Both the position numbers and the translations under genes were made by a program. 9,966 nucleotides of DNA from Propionibacteriaceae bacterium (GTDB lineage: Bacteria > Actinomycetota > Actinomycetes > Propionibacteriales > Propionibacteriaceae). The stretch is taken from contig JAIRRM010000100.1 of the NCBI GenBank assembly GCA_031255975.1, positions 1-9,966 of the forward strand, read 5' to 3'. Within the stretch, counting starts at the first letter, position 1. Each line of letters starts with the position of its first letter. Shown one piece after another: positions 1 through 6,500 of this stretch. Below the pieces are notes generated by a model. That model was not told the origin of the DNA. It did no database searches and saw only the letters and a list, made by a program, of their open reading frames with translations.

Positions 1-891
1 CCCGAGGGCACCTTCACCCACCAGGCGCTGCTGACGCTGCGACCCGACGCCCCATCCCGCCCGTACTCGTCTGTCGCCGCCGCGCTACTGGCGGTGCGCT
101 CCGGCGAAGTAGAGGCGTCCGTCGTACCCATCGAGAACTCGGTGGAAGGCGGAGTGTCCGCCACGCTCGACTATCTGAGCGCCTCCGGTGAGACCCCCTT
201 GTCGATTCAGGCCGAGGTATTGGTGACGGTGAGCTTCGACCTAGCGGTGCGCCCCGGCACCACATTGACTGACATACGTAGCGTCATCACCCATCCGCAC
301 GCCGCCGCCCAGTGCCGGGGTTGGCTGGCCAAACACCTTCCTAACGCCGCCATTGTGGAGCGCGGCTCCACCGCGGCCGCCGCGAAAGATGTCGCCGACG
401 CCGCCGCAGATTTCGACGCCGCCATCTGCGCCCCGGTGGCGCGGGAGATGTACGGGTTGGTGGCCGCCGCGTCGGGCATCAATGACAACGAAGGTGCCGT
501 AACCAGGTTCGTGCTGGTCGGTCAGGCTGGGCACACCCCCGCCCCCACCGGTCACGACAAGACCACATTCGTCGCCTATATGCGCGACAACCACTCCGGC
601 GCGCTGCTGGAAATCCTGCAACAACTCGCCGTACGCGGGGTCAACCTGACCCGCATCGAGAGCCGTCCCACCAAAACCACGCTCGGTTCGTACTGCTTCT
701 CGATCGATGCCGAGGGTCATCTCAACGACGCTCGGGTCGCCGGGGCGTTACAGGGGTTGAAGCGCATCTGCGCCGATGTGGTCTACCTCGGTTCGTACCC
801 GCGTGCCGACGGCCAAGCCCCCAGCATCGCCTACGGAGCCTCCGAAGACGATTACGCCTCGTCGAAAGCCTGGCTGGATTCGCTTCGCTAA
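1..891 (+). CDS. pheA: Prephenate dehydratase, 5'-truncated by window edge
   Basis: Converts prephenate to phenylpyruvate in phenylalanine synthesis; cytosolic. The frame is open from base 1 and begins PEGTFTHQAL, the usual N-terminal motif that sits about 8 residues after the start, so the true start lies just left of the window and the GTG at 94 is internal. Seen in the 296 residues present: ENSVEGG (about 45-51 of the visible part), the catalytic TRF motif (168-170), then a C-terminal ACT regulatory domain from about 186, with GALLE (200-204) and ESRP (220-223), the motifs that bind phenylalanine for feedback inhibition. This is the monofunctional PheA layout without a fused chorismate mutase. 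It ends in TAA, convergent with the next gene. Identification is secure; only the N-terminus is unseen. Confidence 0.96.
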   Translation, partial: PEGTFTHQALLTLRPDAPSRPYSSVAAALLAVRSGEVEASVVPIENSVEGGVSATLDYLSASGETPLSIQAEVLVTVSFDLAVRPGTTLTDIRSVITHPHAAAQCRGWLAKHLPNAAIVERGSTAAAAKDVADAAADFDAAICAPVAREMYGLVAAASGINDNEGAVTRFVLVGQAGHTPAPTGHDKTTFVAYMRDNHSGALLEILQQLAVRGVNLTRIESRPTKTTLGSYCFSIDAEGHLNDARVAGALQGLKRICADVVYLGSYPRADGQAPSIAYGASEDDYASSKAWLDSLR

Positions 892-1011
892 TGCCCGGCG
901 CGCCGTCACAACGGTGCCGGTAGGTTCTGACACCGGTCGAATCCGCCCTCGGTCACGACCGCTGGAATCCCGCCGCTTGAACCTGGCGCTAATCGGGCTC
1001 GCCGTATCGCG
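892..1011. other. Convergent intergenic gap pheA / membrane protein gene
   Basis: This 120-nt gap lies between two convergent stops. It contains a 10-bp perfect palindrome CGGCGCGCCG at 896-905, directly after the pheA stop, and a weak CCGGT...ACCGG stem further on. Neither has a T-run, so no terminator is called, though GC-rich hairpins without U-tails may terminate in actinobacteria. Confidence 0.4.
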
Positions 1012-2634
1012 CTACGACAGCCGCTCGAAAACCCAGATTTCGGGGGCAAAATCGCGATAGTACTCGCTGATATAAAGCCAGTTGCCGTCTTCCGAAAGCA
1101 CGGCGGGACCGTGCACCACGGTGACCCCCTCGACGACAGTCAGCAGTAGTTTGCCGTCTCGATAGACCCAACTGCCCGAAGCGATCTCCGCGGCGTCGCC
1201 GTCCATGGTTTCGATTTCGGCGAAACCGCCGTCGTGGTAGCGAATCTCTAGCACATAGGTATAGTCGTAGCCGGGCAGAAAGACGTCTGAATAAACCTCG
1301 CCAGCAGAGTAGATCCCGCGAGCAACCCAATCACCCGCGAAATCATCAGCGTTGGCGTGCTGATTCCAGGCCGGAAATCCAGCCGTGGGGTCGGCCCTGA
1401 CGCTATCGAAGAGGAACCACTCATCAGCCGCCTCCACAAGGCAGATGACATCCAGATAACCGGCCTCCCATAGGTTGCGCGCTGGGAAGATGGGCCCGAC
1501 GCGCAGGGTCGCGATCACCTCTGGGCTGGCGTATGCGTCAAGCTCCTGTGCGCATCTCTCCGCGGCATCTTTCATAACGACATATTCGCTGGGATAACTG
1601 TCGCTCGAAAGGGAGTACGTACCAATCACTTCGCCCGCATGTGCGATACCGCAGGACACCACAGGCATCTCAAGGTAGTAGATATCCCAGCCGCCGCCGT
1701 AGCACTCGCCCGCCAACAGGTCATGCCACGGTTCGACGCGCCACGGCCCGTCCTGCACCGCCGACCCCTGTACGCTACCGGTCAGTGTGGGTTGGTCGTC
1801 TGGGGTTGCCACTAAGCACACCGCCGCCTTGCTCTCGCTAGTCCATGACGTCTTGTCGGGCCGGATGAAGATCCCCCGCAACCGCGGGGAATCGGAAGTC
1901 AGCGCGCTCCCCATGTACCGCGCAACGACAACATTACAATTGCTACCGGCAAGAGCACCCGCCTGTTCATCCCCTGGGTACTCATCCAATGTGTAGCTGT
2001 AGTGGCCAGCTACCTCCGCAGAGTGCGGAGCGGTACAGGCCACACTGCGCACCCCACGGGTATGTCCGTTGAAGTTAACGTCAGATATGTTGAAGCACAA
2101 CCCGGCCCTCATATCCAACCAATCCACCCATTCGCCAGCCTCACTACTGGAGGTACCGCTGGGTGTGGTTCCCGTGACCCGCAGCATATGCGCAAATATG
2201 GTGCAAAATAAGAACAGCACGATGAGCGCACCCACCCAAACAGTTTTTGTCGTGCTGTCCTTAGCCGGCTTCGGTGGCGGTGGCAGATACAGCGGGCGCG
2301 CCGTAGCTGAACCGGTTGCTGGCGCGGCGTACGGGTTCGCAGGCGACGCGGCGTAGGGGTCGGGGGCCGGCCAGTCGTACGGATTCGCAACTGTCGCGCC
2401 GTATGGAGCGGGGGATGGTGTGGCATACGGGTTGGGTGGCGGCGCGCCGTACGGGTTCGCGGGCGGTTCGCCGTACGGGGCAACAGGCGAGGTGAGATAC
2501 GGCTCCATAGCTGGCGCGTCATACGAAGATAGCCTGGTGGCCGGGTCCGGTGGCGGCAGCATCCCAGGACGATCATCCGCCGTAGAAAAGCCGCTCGCCG
2601 TCGGGCCGTCTATCCCGGAACCGTCGCTCGTCAT
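1012..2634 (-). CDS. Membrane protein with PY-repeat tail and two tandem septum-formation-like domains
   Basis: A 540-aa protein. I chose ATG 2634 (MTSDGSG) over a GTG ten codons upstream because GGAGAG lies 6 nt before it. Residues about 38-107 are a Pro/Tyr-rich cytosolic tail with Tyr every 8 residues. One membrane span (about 131-151, TVWVGALIVLFLFC) follows, then an extracellular part. That part has two similar units with four cysteines each: C180, C200, C233, C273 and C311, C328, C361, C398 (spacings 20/33/40 and 17/33/37). Both share the patterns LxAGxC, SxxCxxxHxxEVxGxYS and a final VCLV/ICLV, resembling the Septum_form family. Residues about 430-540 look like a separate beta-rich domain (GDW ... 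GSWVYRDGKLLLTV ... WVFERLS). The position between pheA and serS matches Rv3835 of M. tuberculosis as I recall it. The biochemical role is unknown; the family name does not prove a division role. Confidence 0.85.
   Translation of the reverse strand: MTSDGSGIDGPTASGFSTADDRPGMLPPPDPATRLSSYDAPAMEPYLTSPVAPYGEPPANPYGAPPPNPYATPSPAPYGATVANPYDWPAPDPYAASPANPYAAPATGSATARPLYLPPPPKPAKDSTTKTVWVGALIVLFLFCTIFAHMLRVTGTTPSGTSSSEAGEWVDWLDMRAGLCFNISDVNFNGHTRGVRSVACTAPHSAEVAGHYSYTLDEYPGDEQAGALAGSNCNVVVARYMGSALTSDSPRLRGIFIRPDKTSWTSESKAAVCLVATPDDQPTLTGSVQGSAVQDGPWRVEPWHDLLAGECYGGGWDIYYLEMPVVSCGIAHAGEVIGTYSLSSDSYPSEYVVMKDAAERCAQELDAYASPEVIATLRVGPIFPARNLWEAGYLDVICLVEAADEWFLFDSVRADPTAGFPAWNQHANADDFAGDWVARGIYSAGEVYSDVFLPGYDYTYVLEIRYHDGGFAEIETMDGDAAEIASGSWVYRDGKLLLTVVEGVTVVHGPAVLSEDGNWLYISEYYRDFAPEIWVFERLS
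2314..2505 (-). repeat. 24-bp coding repeat, eight units of xPYxxxxx
   Basis: Within the membrane protein gene, eight consecutive 8-residue units each carry Pro-Tyr at the same place: EPYLTSPV, APYGEPPA, NPYGAPPP, NPYATPSP, APYGATVA, NPYDWPAP, DPYAASPA, NPYAAPAT. A ninth, weaker unit (SSYDAPAM) precedes them. The units differ at DNA level, so the array is old or under selection, not a fresh expansion. Pro/Tyr-rich cytosolic tails are common on actinobacterial single-pass membrane proteins. Confidence 0.85.
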
Positions 2635-2640
2635 ATCCGC

Positions 2641-2646
2641 CTCTCC
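2641..2646 (-). promoter_or_regulatory. Shine-Dalgarno that decides the start of the membrane protein gene
   Basis: GGAGAG on the minus strand (within GGGGAGAGG) ends 6 nt before ATG 2634. The alternative upstream GTG at 2664 has no comparable site, so this site sets the start. Confidence 0.65.
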
Positions 2647-2919
2647 CCGATTGATTACAGCCACGGCATTTCTGCCGATCTACCGTACGGTTAGCGTATC
2701 TGATGACACCCCCACTTTTTGGGTGGCGACCGAATTACCTGGAAACCCAGGTTCGCTCAACCGGCGAAACGCCTGCGATGCCTCCAAAGACGATTACGCT
2801 CCGTCAGTGAAATCCACCGTGCGGAGGTCAATTTCGCCGCCGGTAAGTACCCATCAGCGACGCCGAACCTCCGCCGATCAATCCCCCAATTGACCCGTAG
2901 CCGACCGACGCCGCCGCGC

Positions 2920-3029
2920 CCTCCGTACCTACGGCGCTAAGGTATTGGCCCTCTCCAGGACGGGGCCTCAATCGGAAGCCCACCGGGCTTCCCTCGTAGC
3001 TACGGCGCTAAGGTCTTATTCCCCTCCAG
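2920..3029. repeat. 39-nt imperfect direct repeat upstream of serS
   Basis: Positions 2920-2958 and 2991-3029 align without gaps with 31 of 39 identities and a 71-bp period. The core CTACGGCGCTAAGGT is identical in both (2929-2943, 3000-3014). In the first copy the core is flanked by TACCT/AGGTA (2926-2930, 2940-2944), a small hairpin. In the second it overlaps the palindrome CGTAGCTACG (2995-3004). Function unknown; either a paired protein-binding site or an old duplication. Confidence 0.75.
2974..2992. repeat. Perfect 8-bp hairpin
   Basis: GGAAGCCC, loop ACC, GGGCTTCC. The stem is terminator-like but neither side has a T-run and no gene reads into it from either side. It lies between the two copies of the 39-nt repeat. 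It could sit in a long serS leader from an upstream promoter, or block read-through between divergent units. Confidence 0.6.
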
Positions 3030-3141
3030 ATCGCTCTCGCCAGGCCAGGCCACCGGCCATCCGCCGTAACCCCGCCGACCCCAACTAACTGACGGCCCGG
3101 TCAGCCCGGCTACCGCTGAGGGCACCCGCCAATAACCCGAC

Positions 3142-3147
3142 TACACT
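3142..3147 (+). promoter_or_regulatory. -10 box of a leaderless serS promoter
   Basis: TACACT fits the TANNNT actinobacterial -10 and ends 7 nt before ATG 3155, so the expected transcription start falls on or next to the start codon. No Shine-Dalgarno lies before serS (the preceding bases are TATCCCC). The -35 region is poor, as is common for such promoters. Confidence 0.6.
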
Positions 3148-3154
3148 TATCCCC

Positions 3155-4429
3155 ATGCTTGACGCCAAACTGCTTCGCACCGACCCCGACCGTATCCGCC
3201 GTTCCCAGGCGATGCGCGGCGATTCGGTGGAGTTGGTGGATGAGACCATCGTCGCCGACCAAGCCCGCCGTGACGCCATCGCGGCGTTCGAGAGCCTGCG
3301 CGCGGAACAGAAGCAGTTAGGTGCCCAGGTGGCCAAGGCGCAAGGCGACGAGAAAACGGCGTTGCTAGCCCGCACCAAGGCACTATCCGATGACGTGAAG
3401 GCCGCACAGGGCAGCGTGGACGAGGCCGAGGCGACATTCACCGCACTGATGGAGCGCTTCGGAAACATCGTCGGCGACGGGGTGCCTACCGGCGGCGAAG
3501 ACGACCTATACGTGATGGAAACCAACGGCACCCCGCGCGATTTCGCGGCAGAGGGATTCACCCCCCGCGATCATCAGGAGATCGGCGAACTGCTGGACGG
3601 CATTGACATTCCACGCGGCACGAAGGTCTCCGGCAGCCGCTTCTATTTCCTCAAGGGGCAGGTGGCCCGACTGGAGTTCGCGCTCATCCAGTACGCGCTG
3701 GACAAGGCGCTGGAGTTCGGGTTCACACCGATGATCCCGCCGACGCTGGTGAAGCCCAGCGCCATGGACGGCACCGGTTTCCTCGGCCAGGCCGCGCAAG
3801 ACGTGTATTACCTGCCCGCCGACGACCTCTATCTGGTGGGCACCGCCGAGGTGCCGCTGGCGGCGTATCACTCCGATGAGATCATCGACGCTAGTCAACT
3901 GCCACTTAATTACGCTGGTTTTTCCCCGGCGTTTCGCCGTGAAGCCGGTTCGTATGGCAAAGACACTCGTGGCATCTTCCGGGTGCATTGGTTCGACAAG
4001 TTCGAGATGTTTGTCTATTGCCGTCCTGAGGAGGCCGCCGCCCAGCATGAACGACTGTTGGGATTCGAGAAGGAGTTCATCGCCTCGCTCGGTATCCCGT
4101 TCCAGGTGCTTGATGTCGCCTCGGGCGACCTCGGCCTCAGCGCGGCGCGTAAATACGACTGCTACGGCTGGGTACCAAGCCAGGGCAAATACCGCGAGAT
4201 CACGTCTACGTCTAACTGCACCGAGTTTCAGGCACGTCGCCTGGGTATCAGGATGCGTGACGCCGACGGGGTGCGCCCGCTGGCCACGCTGAACGGCACA
4301 CTGTGTGCCATGGCCCGCATGATTATCGTGATCTTAGAAAACAACCAGCAGGCCGATGGTTCGGTGACGGTGCCCGAGGCGCTGTGGCCGTACCTGGGTG
4401 GGCTGAAAGTGTTGACGCCGGTGGTTTAA
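3155..4429 (+). CDS. serS: Seryl-tRNA synthetase
   Basis: Charges tRNA-Ser (and tRNA-Sec where present) with serine using ATP; cytosolic class II homodimer. The 424-aa length is normal. Residues about 28-100 form the charged, Ala-rich antiparallel coiled-coil arm that grips the tRNA long arm. The catalytic core follows: GTAEVPL (229-235), the serine-binding TxE motif; class II motif 2 [14 protein letters not shown] (260-273) continuing into [12 protein letters not shown]; and motif 3 [23 protein letters not shown] (380-402), containing the ATP-binding Arg388. [14 protein letters not shown] replaces the TGTLPKFE-type segment, which I associate with actinobacterial enzymes. The start is fixed by the leaderless -10 and by MLDAKLLR, a standard SerRS N-terminus. 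It is divergent from the membrane protein gene and convergent with the kinase. Confidence 0.97.
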   Translation: MLDAKLLRTDPDRIRRSQAMRGDSVELVDETIVADQARRDAIAAFESLRAEQKQLGAQVAKAQGDEKTALLARTKALSDDVKAAQGSVDEAEATFTALMERFGNIVGDGVPTGGEDDLYVMETNGTPRDFAAEGFTPRDHQEIGELLDGIDIPRGTKVSGSRFYFLKGQVARLEFALIQYALDKALEFGFTPMIPPTLVKPSAMDGTGFLGQAAQDVYYLPADDLYLVGTAEVPLAAYHSDEIIDASQLPLNYAGFSPAFRREAGSYGKDTRGIFRVHWFDKFEMFVYCRPEEAAAQHERLLGFEKEFIASLGIPFQVLDVASGDLGLSAARKYDCYGWVPSQGKYREITSTSNCTEFQARRLGIRMRDADGVRPLATLNGTLCAMARMIIVILENNQQADGSVTVPEALWPYLGGLKVLTPVV

Positions 4430-4445
4430 ACCGGTTTTATCGAGA

Positions 4446-4467
4446 GCGCGACGTGACGCGCCTTGTT
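4446..4467 (+). terminator. Candidate serS terminator
   Basis: GCGCG, loop ACGTGA, CGCGC, followed by CTTGTT, starting 17 nt after the serS stop. The stem is short (5 bp, all G/C) and the T-tract interrupted, so this is a modest candidate. Placement between convergent genes supports it. Confidence 0.45.
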
Positions 4468-4497
4468 CGGCGTTGCCGTCACTGACCCAAATGGGTA

Positions 4498-4633
4498 GCC
4501 CCACCAACTTGGTCGCGGTAGGTTCGCCGCCGAAACATTGCCCCACCAGTTCAAGCGGACAATCCCACCCGTACGGTCTCGAAACCGAACGCGCCACGGC
4601 GTTGCCCCACTGATTCAAGCGGGTAACTCCACC
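4498..4633. repeat. Diverged direct repeats between serS and the kinase, one overlapping the kinase 3' end
   Basis: Positions 4538-4569 and 4602-4633 are 64 bp apart and match at 25 of 32 positions without gaps. All seven differences are transitions. A third, weaker relative starts at 4498 (GCCCCACCAACTTGGTCGCGG). The second copy covers the last codons and stop of the kinase (minus strand VELPA-stop). Read the same way, the first copy gives VGLSA-stop, so it may be a duplicated gene end or a repeat that grew into the gene. Confidence 0.65.
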
Positions 4634-5686
4634 GTGGCACACAACCCGCCGCCGGCGCGGGGGGCCAGGGTTAGCGTACCGTCGTGCGCCTTGACGATGC
4701 TCTTGCGATAGCCAGGCCGAGGCCGACACCCGCATGGCCATCGCTGATACGTTCGCTGCCCCGCTGGAACGGCTCGGCGAGTATCGCGACCAACCGTTCG
4801 GTGAGCACGACTCCGGTGTTTTCGACACTCAAGGTGACTGACCTGATCTCGGGGTTGGCGGTGGTGGTGACCCAAACAGGCCGCCTTCGGGCAGATTGTG
4901 AACGATGGCGTTGTGTAGCAGGTTTATGCTCAGTTGCCCCAAGAGCGCGCTAGAGCCGTTCGCGCTCGCTACACCGCCCAGCGTCTCAATGCTCACCCCA
5001 TTCTTTTCCGCCAGCGGCAGCAGGGTTTCGACGGCCTCTTCAACCGTAAGCGACAGGTCTACCGGCGCGCTGGTAAAGGATCGTTGATCGGCGCGGCTGA
5101 GCAGCAACAACGCTTCGGTTAGCTCTACCGCCCTGGTGTTGACGGCGCGGAGTCGCCTGATGAGTTCGTCGGTGTCACGGTTCGGGTCGGTTGCGGCGAC
5201 ATCGAGCATGGTTTGGGTGATGGCCAGCGGGGTACGCAGTTCATGTGACGCGTTCGCCGCAAATCGCCGCTGTTCGGCGACGTGTGCCTCCAGCCGAAAG
5301 AGCATGGTATCGAAGGCGTCAGCTAGTTCGCGTAACTCATCTTGCCGGCCTGGCATCTGGATACGGTGGGAGAGCGATCCGCTCGCGGCCATGCGCGTCG
5401 CCGTCGTGATACGGGTCAGCGGGGCGAGCATTTGTCCGGCCAATATCCAGCCACCCAGCAAGCCGAACAGCAGTAGAAACGCCAACGCCGTGGCCGCGCG
5501 GGGAGCGAATGCGACCACCAGATCGGAGCGGCCAGGATACTGGCTGTACTGCCCCCATCCGCTCGGTACGTAACGCAGCAGGAACAGCCACACCACCGCG
5601 AGCAGCAGGACGCTGGCCAGCATGAGGAATCCCGCATAGCTGAGGGTGAGCTTGAGCCGTACGCTCAACCCCGGTGCTCTAATCAT
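4615..5686 (-). pseudogene. Sensor histidine kinase broken by two single-base frameshifts
   Basis: Membrane sensor kinase, partner of the regulator upstream, whose gene overlaps it by 8 nt (GGGAGG lies 5 nt before ATG 5686). Seen in frame 1: span 1 (about 13-38), a short outside loop (about 40-64) with no cysteine, span 2 (about 65-87), HAMP, the H-box FAANASHELRTPLA with phospho-acceptor His148, and the N-box LLHNAIVHN. After EGG269 this frame runs into PPPPTPRSGQSP and a stop. The next frame supplies VWVTTTANPEIRSVTLSVENTG, EPFQRG and GHAGVGLGLAIAR. The third frame supplies SIVKAHDGTLTLAPRAGGG...VELPA and a TGA at 4615. One base missing near 4878-4882 and one near 4701-4704 would restore exactly 357 codons plus stop. 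Every ATPase motif survives, so this is either a very recent pseudogene or two sequencing errors. Unrepaired, the 285-aa product lacks the G1, F and G2 boxes and should not bind ATP. Confidence 0.85.
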
Positions 5687-6413
5687 GTCCGCCTCCCGTA
5701 CTTTTTACGGTTGTTGCACCCGAACCGGGGGTGGGCGCATTCGTATCGTCCGGTTCGGCATCGATACGGTAGCCCACGCCGGGGACGGTGGTTATCAACC
5801 AGGGTTCCCCGAGTCGTTTTCGTAACCCCGAGACGGTGATCCGTACCGCGTTGGTGAACGGATCGGCGTTCTCGTCCCACGCCTGTTCCAGCAGTTCTTC
5901 GGCGCTGATGACTCCCCCAGCGGCGGCCACAAGCACCTCCAGTACGGCGAACTGCTTGCGGGTGAGCGGCACGTAGCGGCCATCGCGGTACACCTCGCGG
6001 CGGAAAGGATCCAGCCGGAGCCCCGCCAACTCCAGTACCGGCGGACGACGATAGGCACGCCGCCGATCCAAGGCCCTGAGTCGCAGCACCAGCTCTCGTA
6101 ACTCGAATGGCTTGGTGAGGTAGTCGTCGGCCCCCAACTCGAATCCGGATTCCTTGTCATCGAGCCGATCCGCGGCGGTCAGCATCAAGATGGGTAGCCC
6201 GCTGCCTGAGGCGACGATGCTCCGGGCGATGTCATCGCCGGAGGGGCCAGGGATGTCGCGGTCAAGCACGGCGATGTCGTACGTGTTGAGCCCTAGTAGC
6301 TCCAGGGCGGTGTCGCCATCTCCAGCGATGTCGGCGGCGATGGCTTCCAGGCGTAACCCGTCGCGAACCGCCTCCGCAAGGTAGGGTTCGTCCTCAACAA
6401 CCAGCACACGCAT
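5679..6413 (-). CDS. OmpR-family response regulator, CutR-like
   Basis: A 244-aa DNA-binding response regulator. The start is ATG 6413 (MRVLVVEDEP). The longer open frame upstream, to 6878, lies antisense to the peptidase gene and does not look like protein. Receiver domain 1-115: acidic pocket E7/D8, phospho-acceptor Asp51 (VLDRDIP), Thr79 (MLTA) and Lys101 (TKPF). Winged-helix effector about 125-218: LELAGLRLD, LTRKQFAVLEVL, WDENADPFTNAVRITVSGLRKRLG and a terminal TTVPGVGYRI. The VLDRDIPxxxGDDIxR and DENxDPFTNxVR patterns resemble the CutR group I know from Streptomyces. A polar tail of about 25 residues follows. The kinase start lies within its last codons. The promoter appears leaderless and faces the peptidase gene. 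Confidence 0.95.
   Translation of the reverse strand: MRVLVVEDEPYLAEAVRDGLRLEAIAADIAGDGDTALELLGLNTYDIAVLDRDIPGPSGDDIARSIVASGSGLPILMLTAADRLDDKESGFELGADDYLTKPFELRELVLRLRALDRRRAYRRPPVLELAGLRLDPFRREVYRDGRYVPLTRKQFAVLEVLVAAAGGVISAEELLEQAWDENADPFTNAVRITVSGLRKRLGEPWLITTVPGVGYRIDAEPDDTNAPTPGSGATTVKSTGGGHD
5692..5697 (-). promoter_or_regulatory. Shine-Dalgarno of the kinase inside the regulator gene
   Basis: GGGAGG on the minus strand lies 5 nt before ATG 5686, inside the last codons of the regulator. With the 8-nt gene overlap this indicates translational coupling. Confidence 0.7.
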
Positions 6414-6500
6414 GTAGTGAATGCTACGTGGCAAGGCATATCGTCGCTGTATTGAAAAACAGATACGCTCTGGCAACATCGCGCGCTCTTGACTTGACGT
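6414..6500. promoter_or_regulatory. Divergent control region between regulator and peptidase
   Basis: This 87-nt region serves both genes. Besides the regulator -10 box it has TGGCAA twice, 42 bp apart (6429, 6471), each followed by a similar CAT/TCG/CGCT segment. A tandem TTGACTTGAC (6488-6497) lies just before the peptidase ATG. These are candidate operator half-sites for the response regulator; no consensus is known to me. Confidence 0.4.
6421..6426 (-). promoter_or_regulatory. -10 box of a leaderless response-regulator promoter
   Basis: TAGCAT on the minus strand ends 7 nt before ATG 6413, the same geometry as serS in this window. No Shine-Dalgarno is present. The -35 region does not resemble TTGACA, leaving room for an activator. 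The bases CATGTAG (6411-6417) and CTACGTG (6424-6430) form a near-perfect inverted repeat across the -10 and start codon. Confidence 0.55.

Larger units (their letters stand above)
2635..3154. other. Divergent intergenic region upstream of serS and the membrane protein gene
   Basis: About 520 nt with no ORF I can support. It holds a 10-bp palindrome ACCGTACGGT at 2682-2691, 48 nt before the membrane protein start and so a possible operator or promoter element. It also holds an 8-bp inverted repeat GCGGAGGT/ACCTCCGC at 2821-2828 and 2867-2874, a 39-nt imperfect direct repeat, a hairpin and the serS -10 box (the last three are listed separately). No T-box specifier/antiterminator consensus was found upstream of serS. 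Confidence 0.5.

Noticed and set aside
94..891. GTG 94 as the pheA start
   Set aside because: The frame is open to base 1 and encodes the conserved PEGTFTHQAL motif upstream of it.
2635..2664. GTG 2664 as the start of the membrane protein
   Set aside because: It has no ribosome binding site, whereas ATG 2634 has GGAGAG at 6 nt.
2420..2893. 157-codon plus-strand open frame rich in YG
   Set aside because: It is the mirror of the PY-repeat coding region in the minus-strand gene, and its tail is featureless.
2665..3154. T-box riboswitch upstream of serS
   Set aside because: No AGGGTGGNACCGCG-like antiterminator core or specifier stem was found, and the -10 at 3142 suggests a leaderless transcript.
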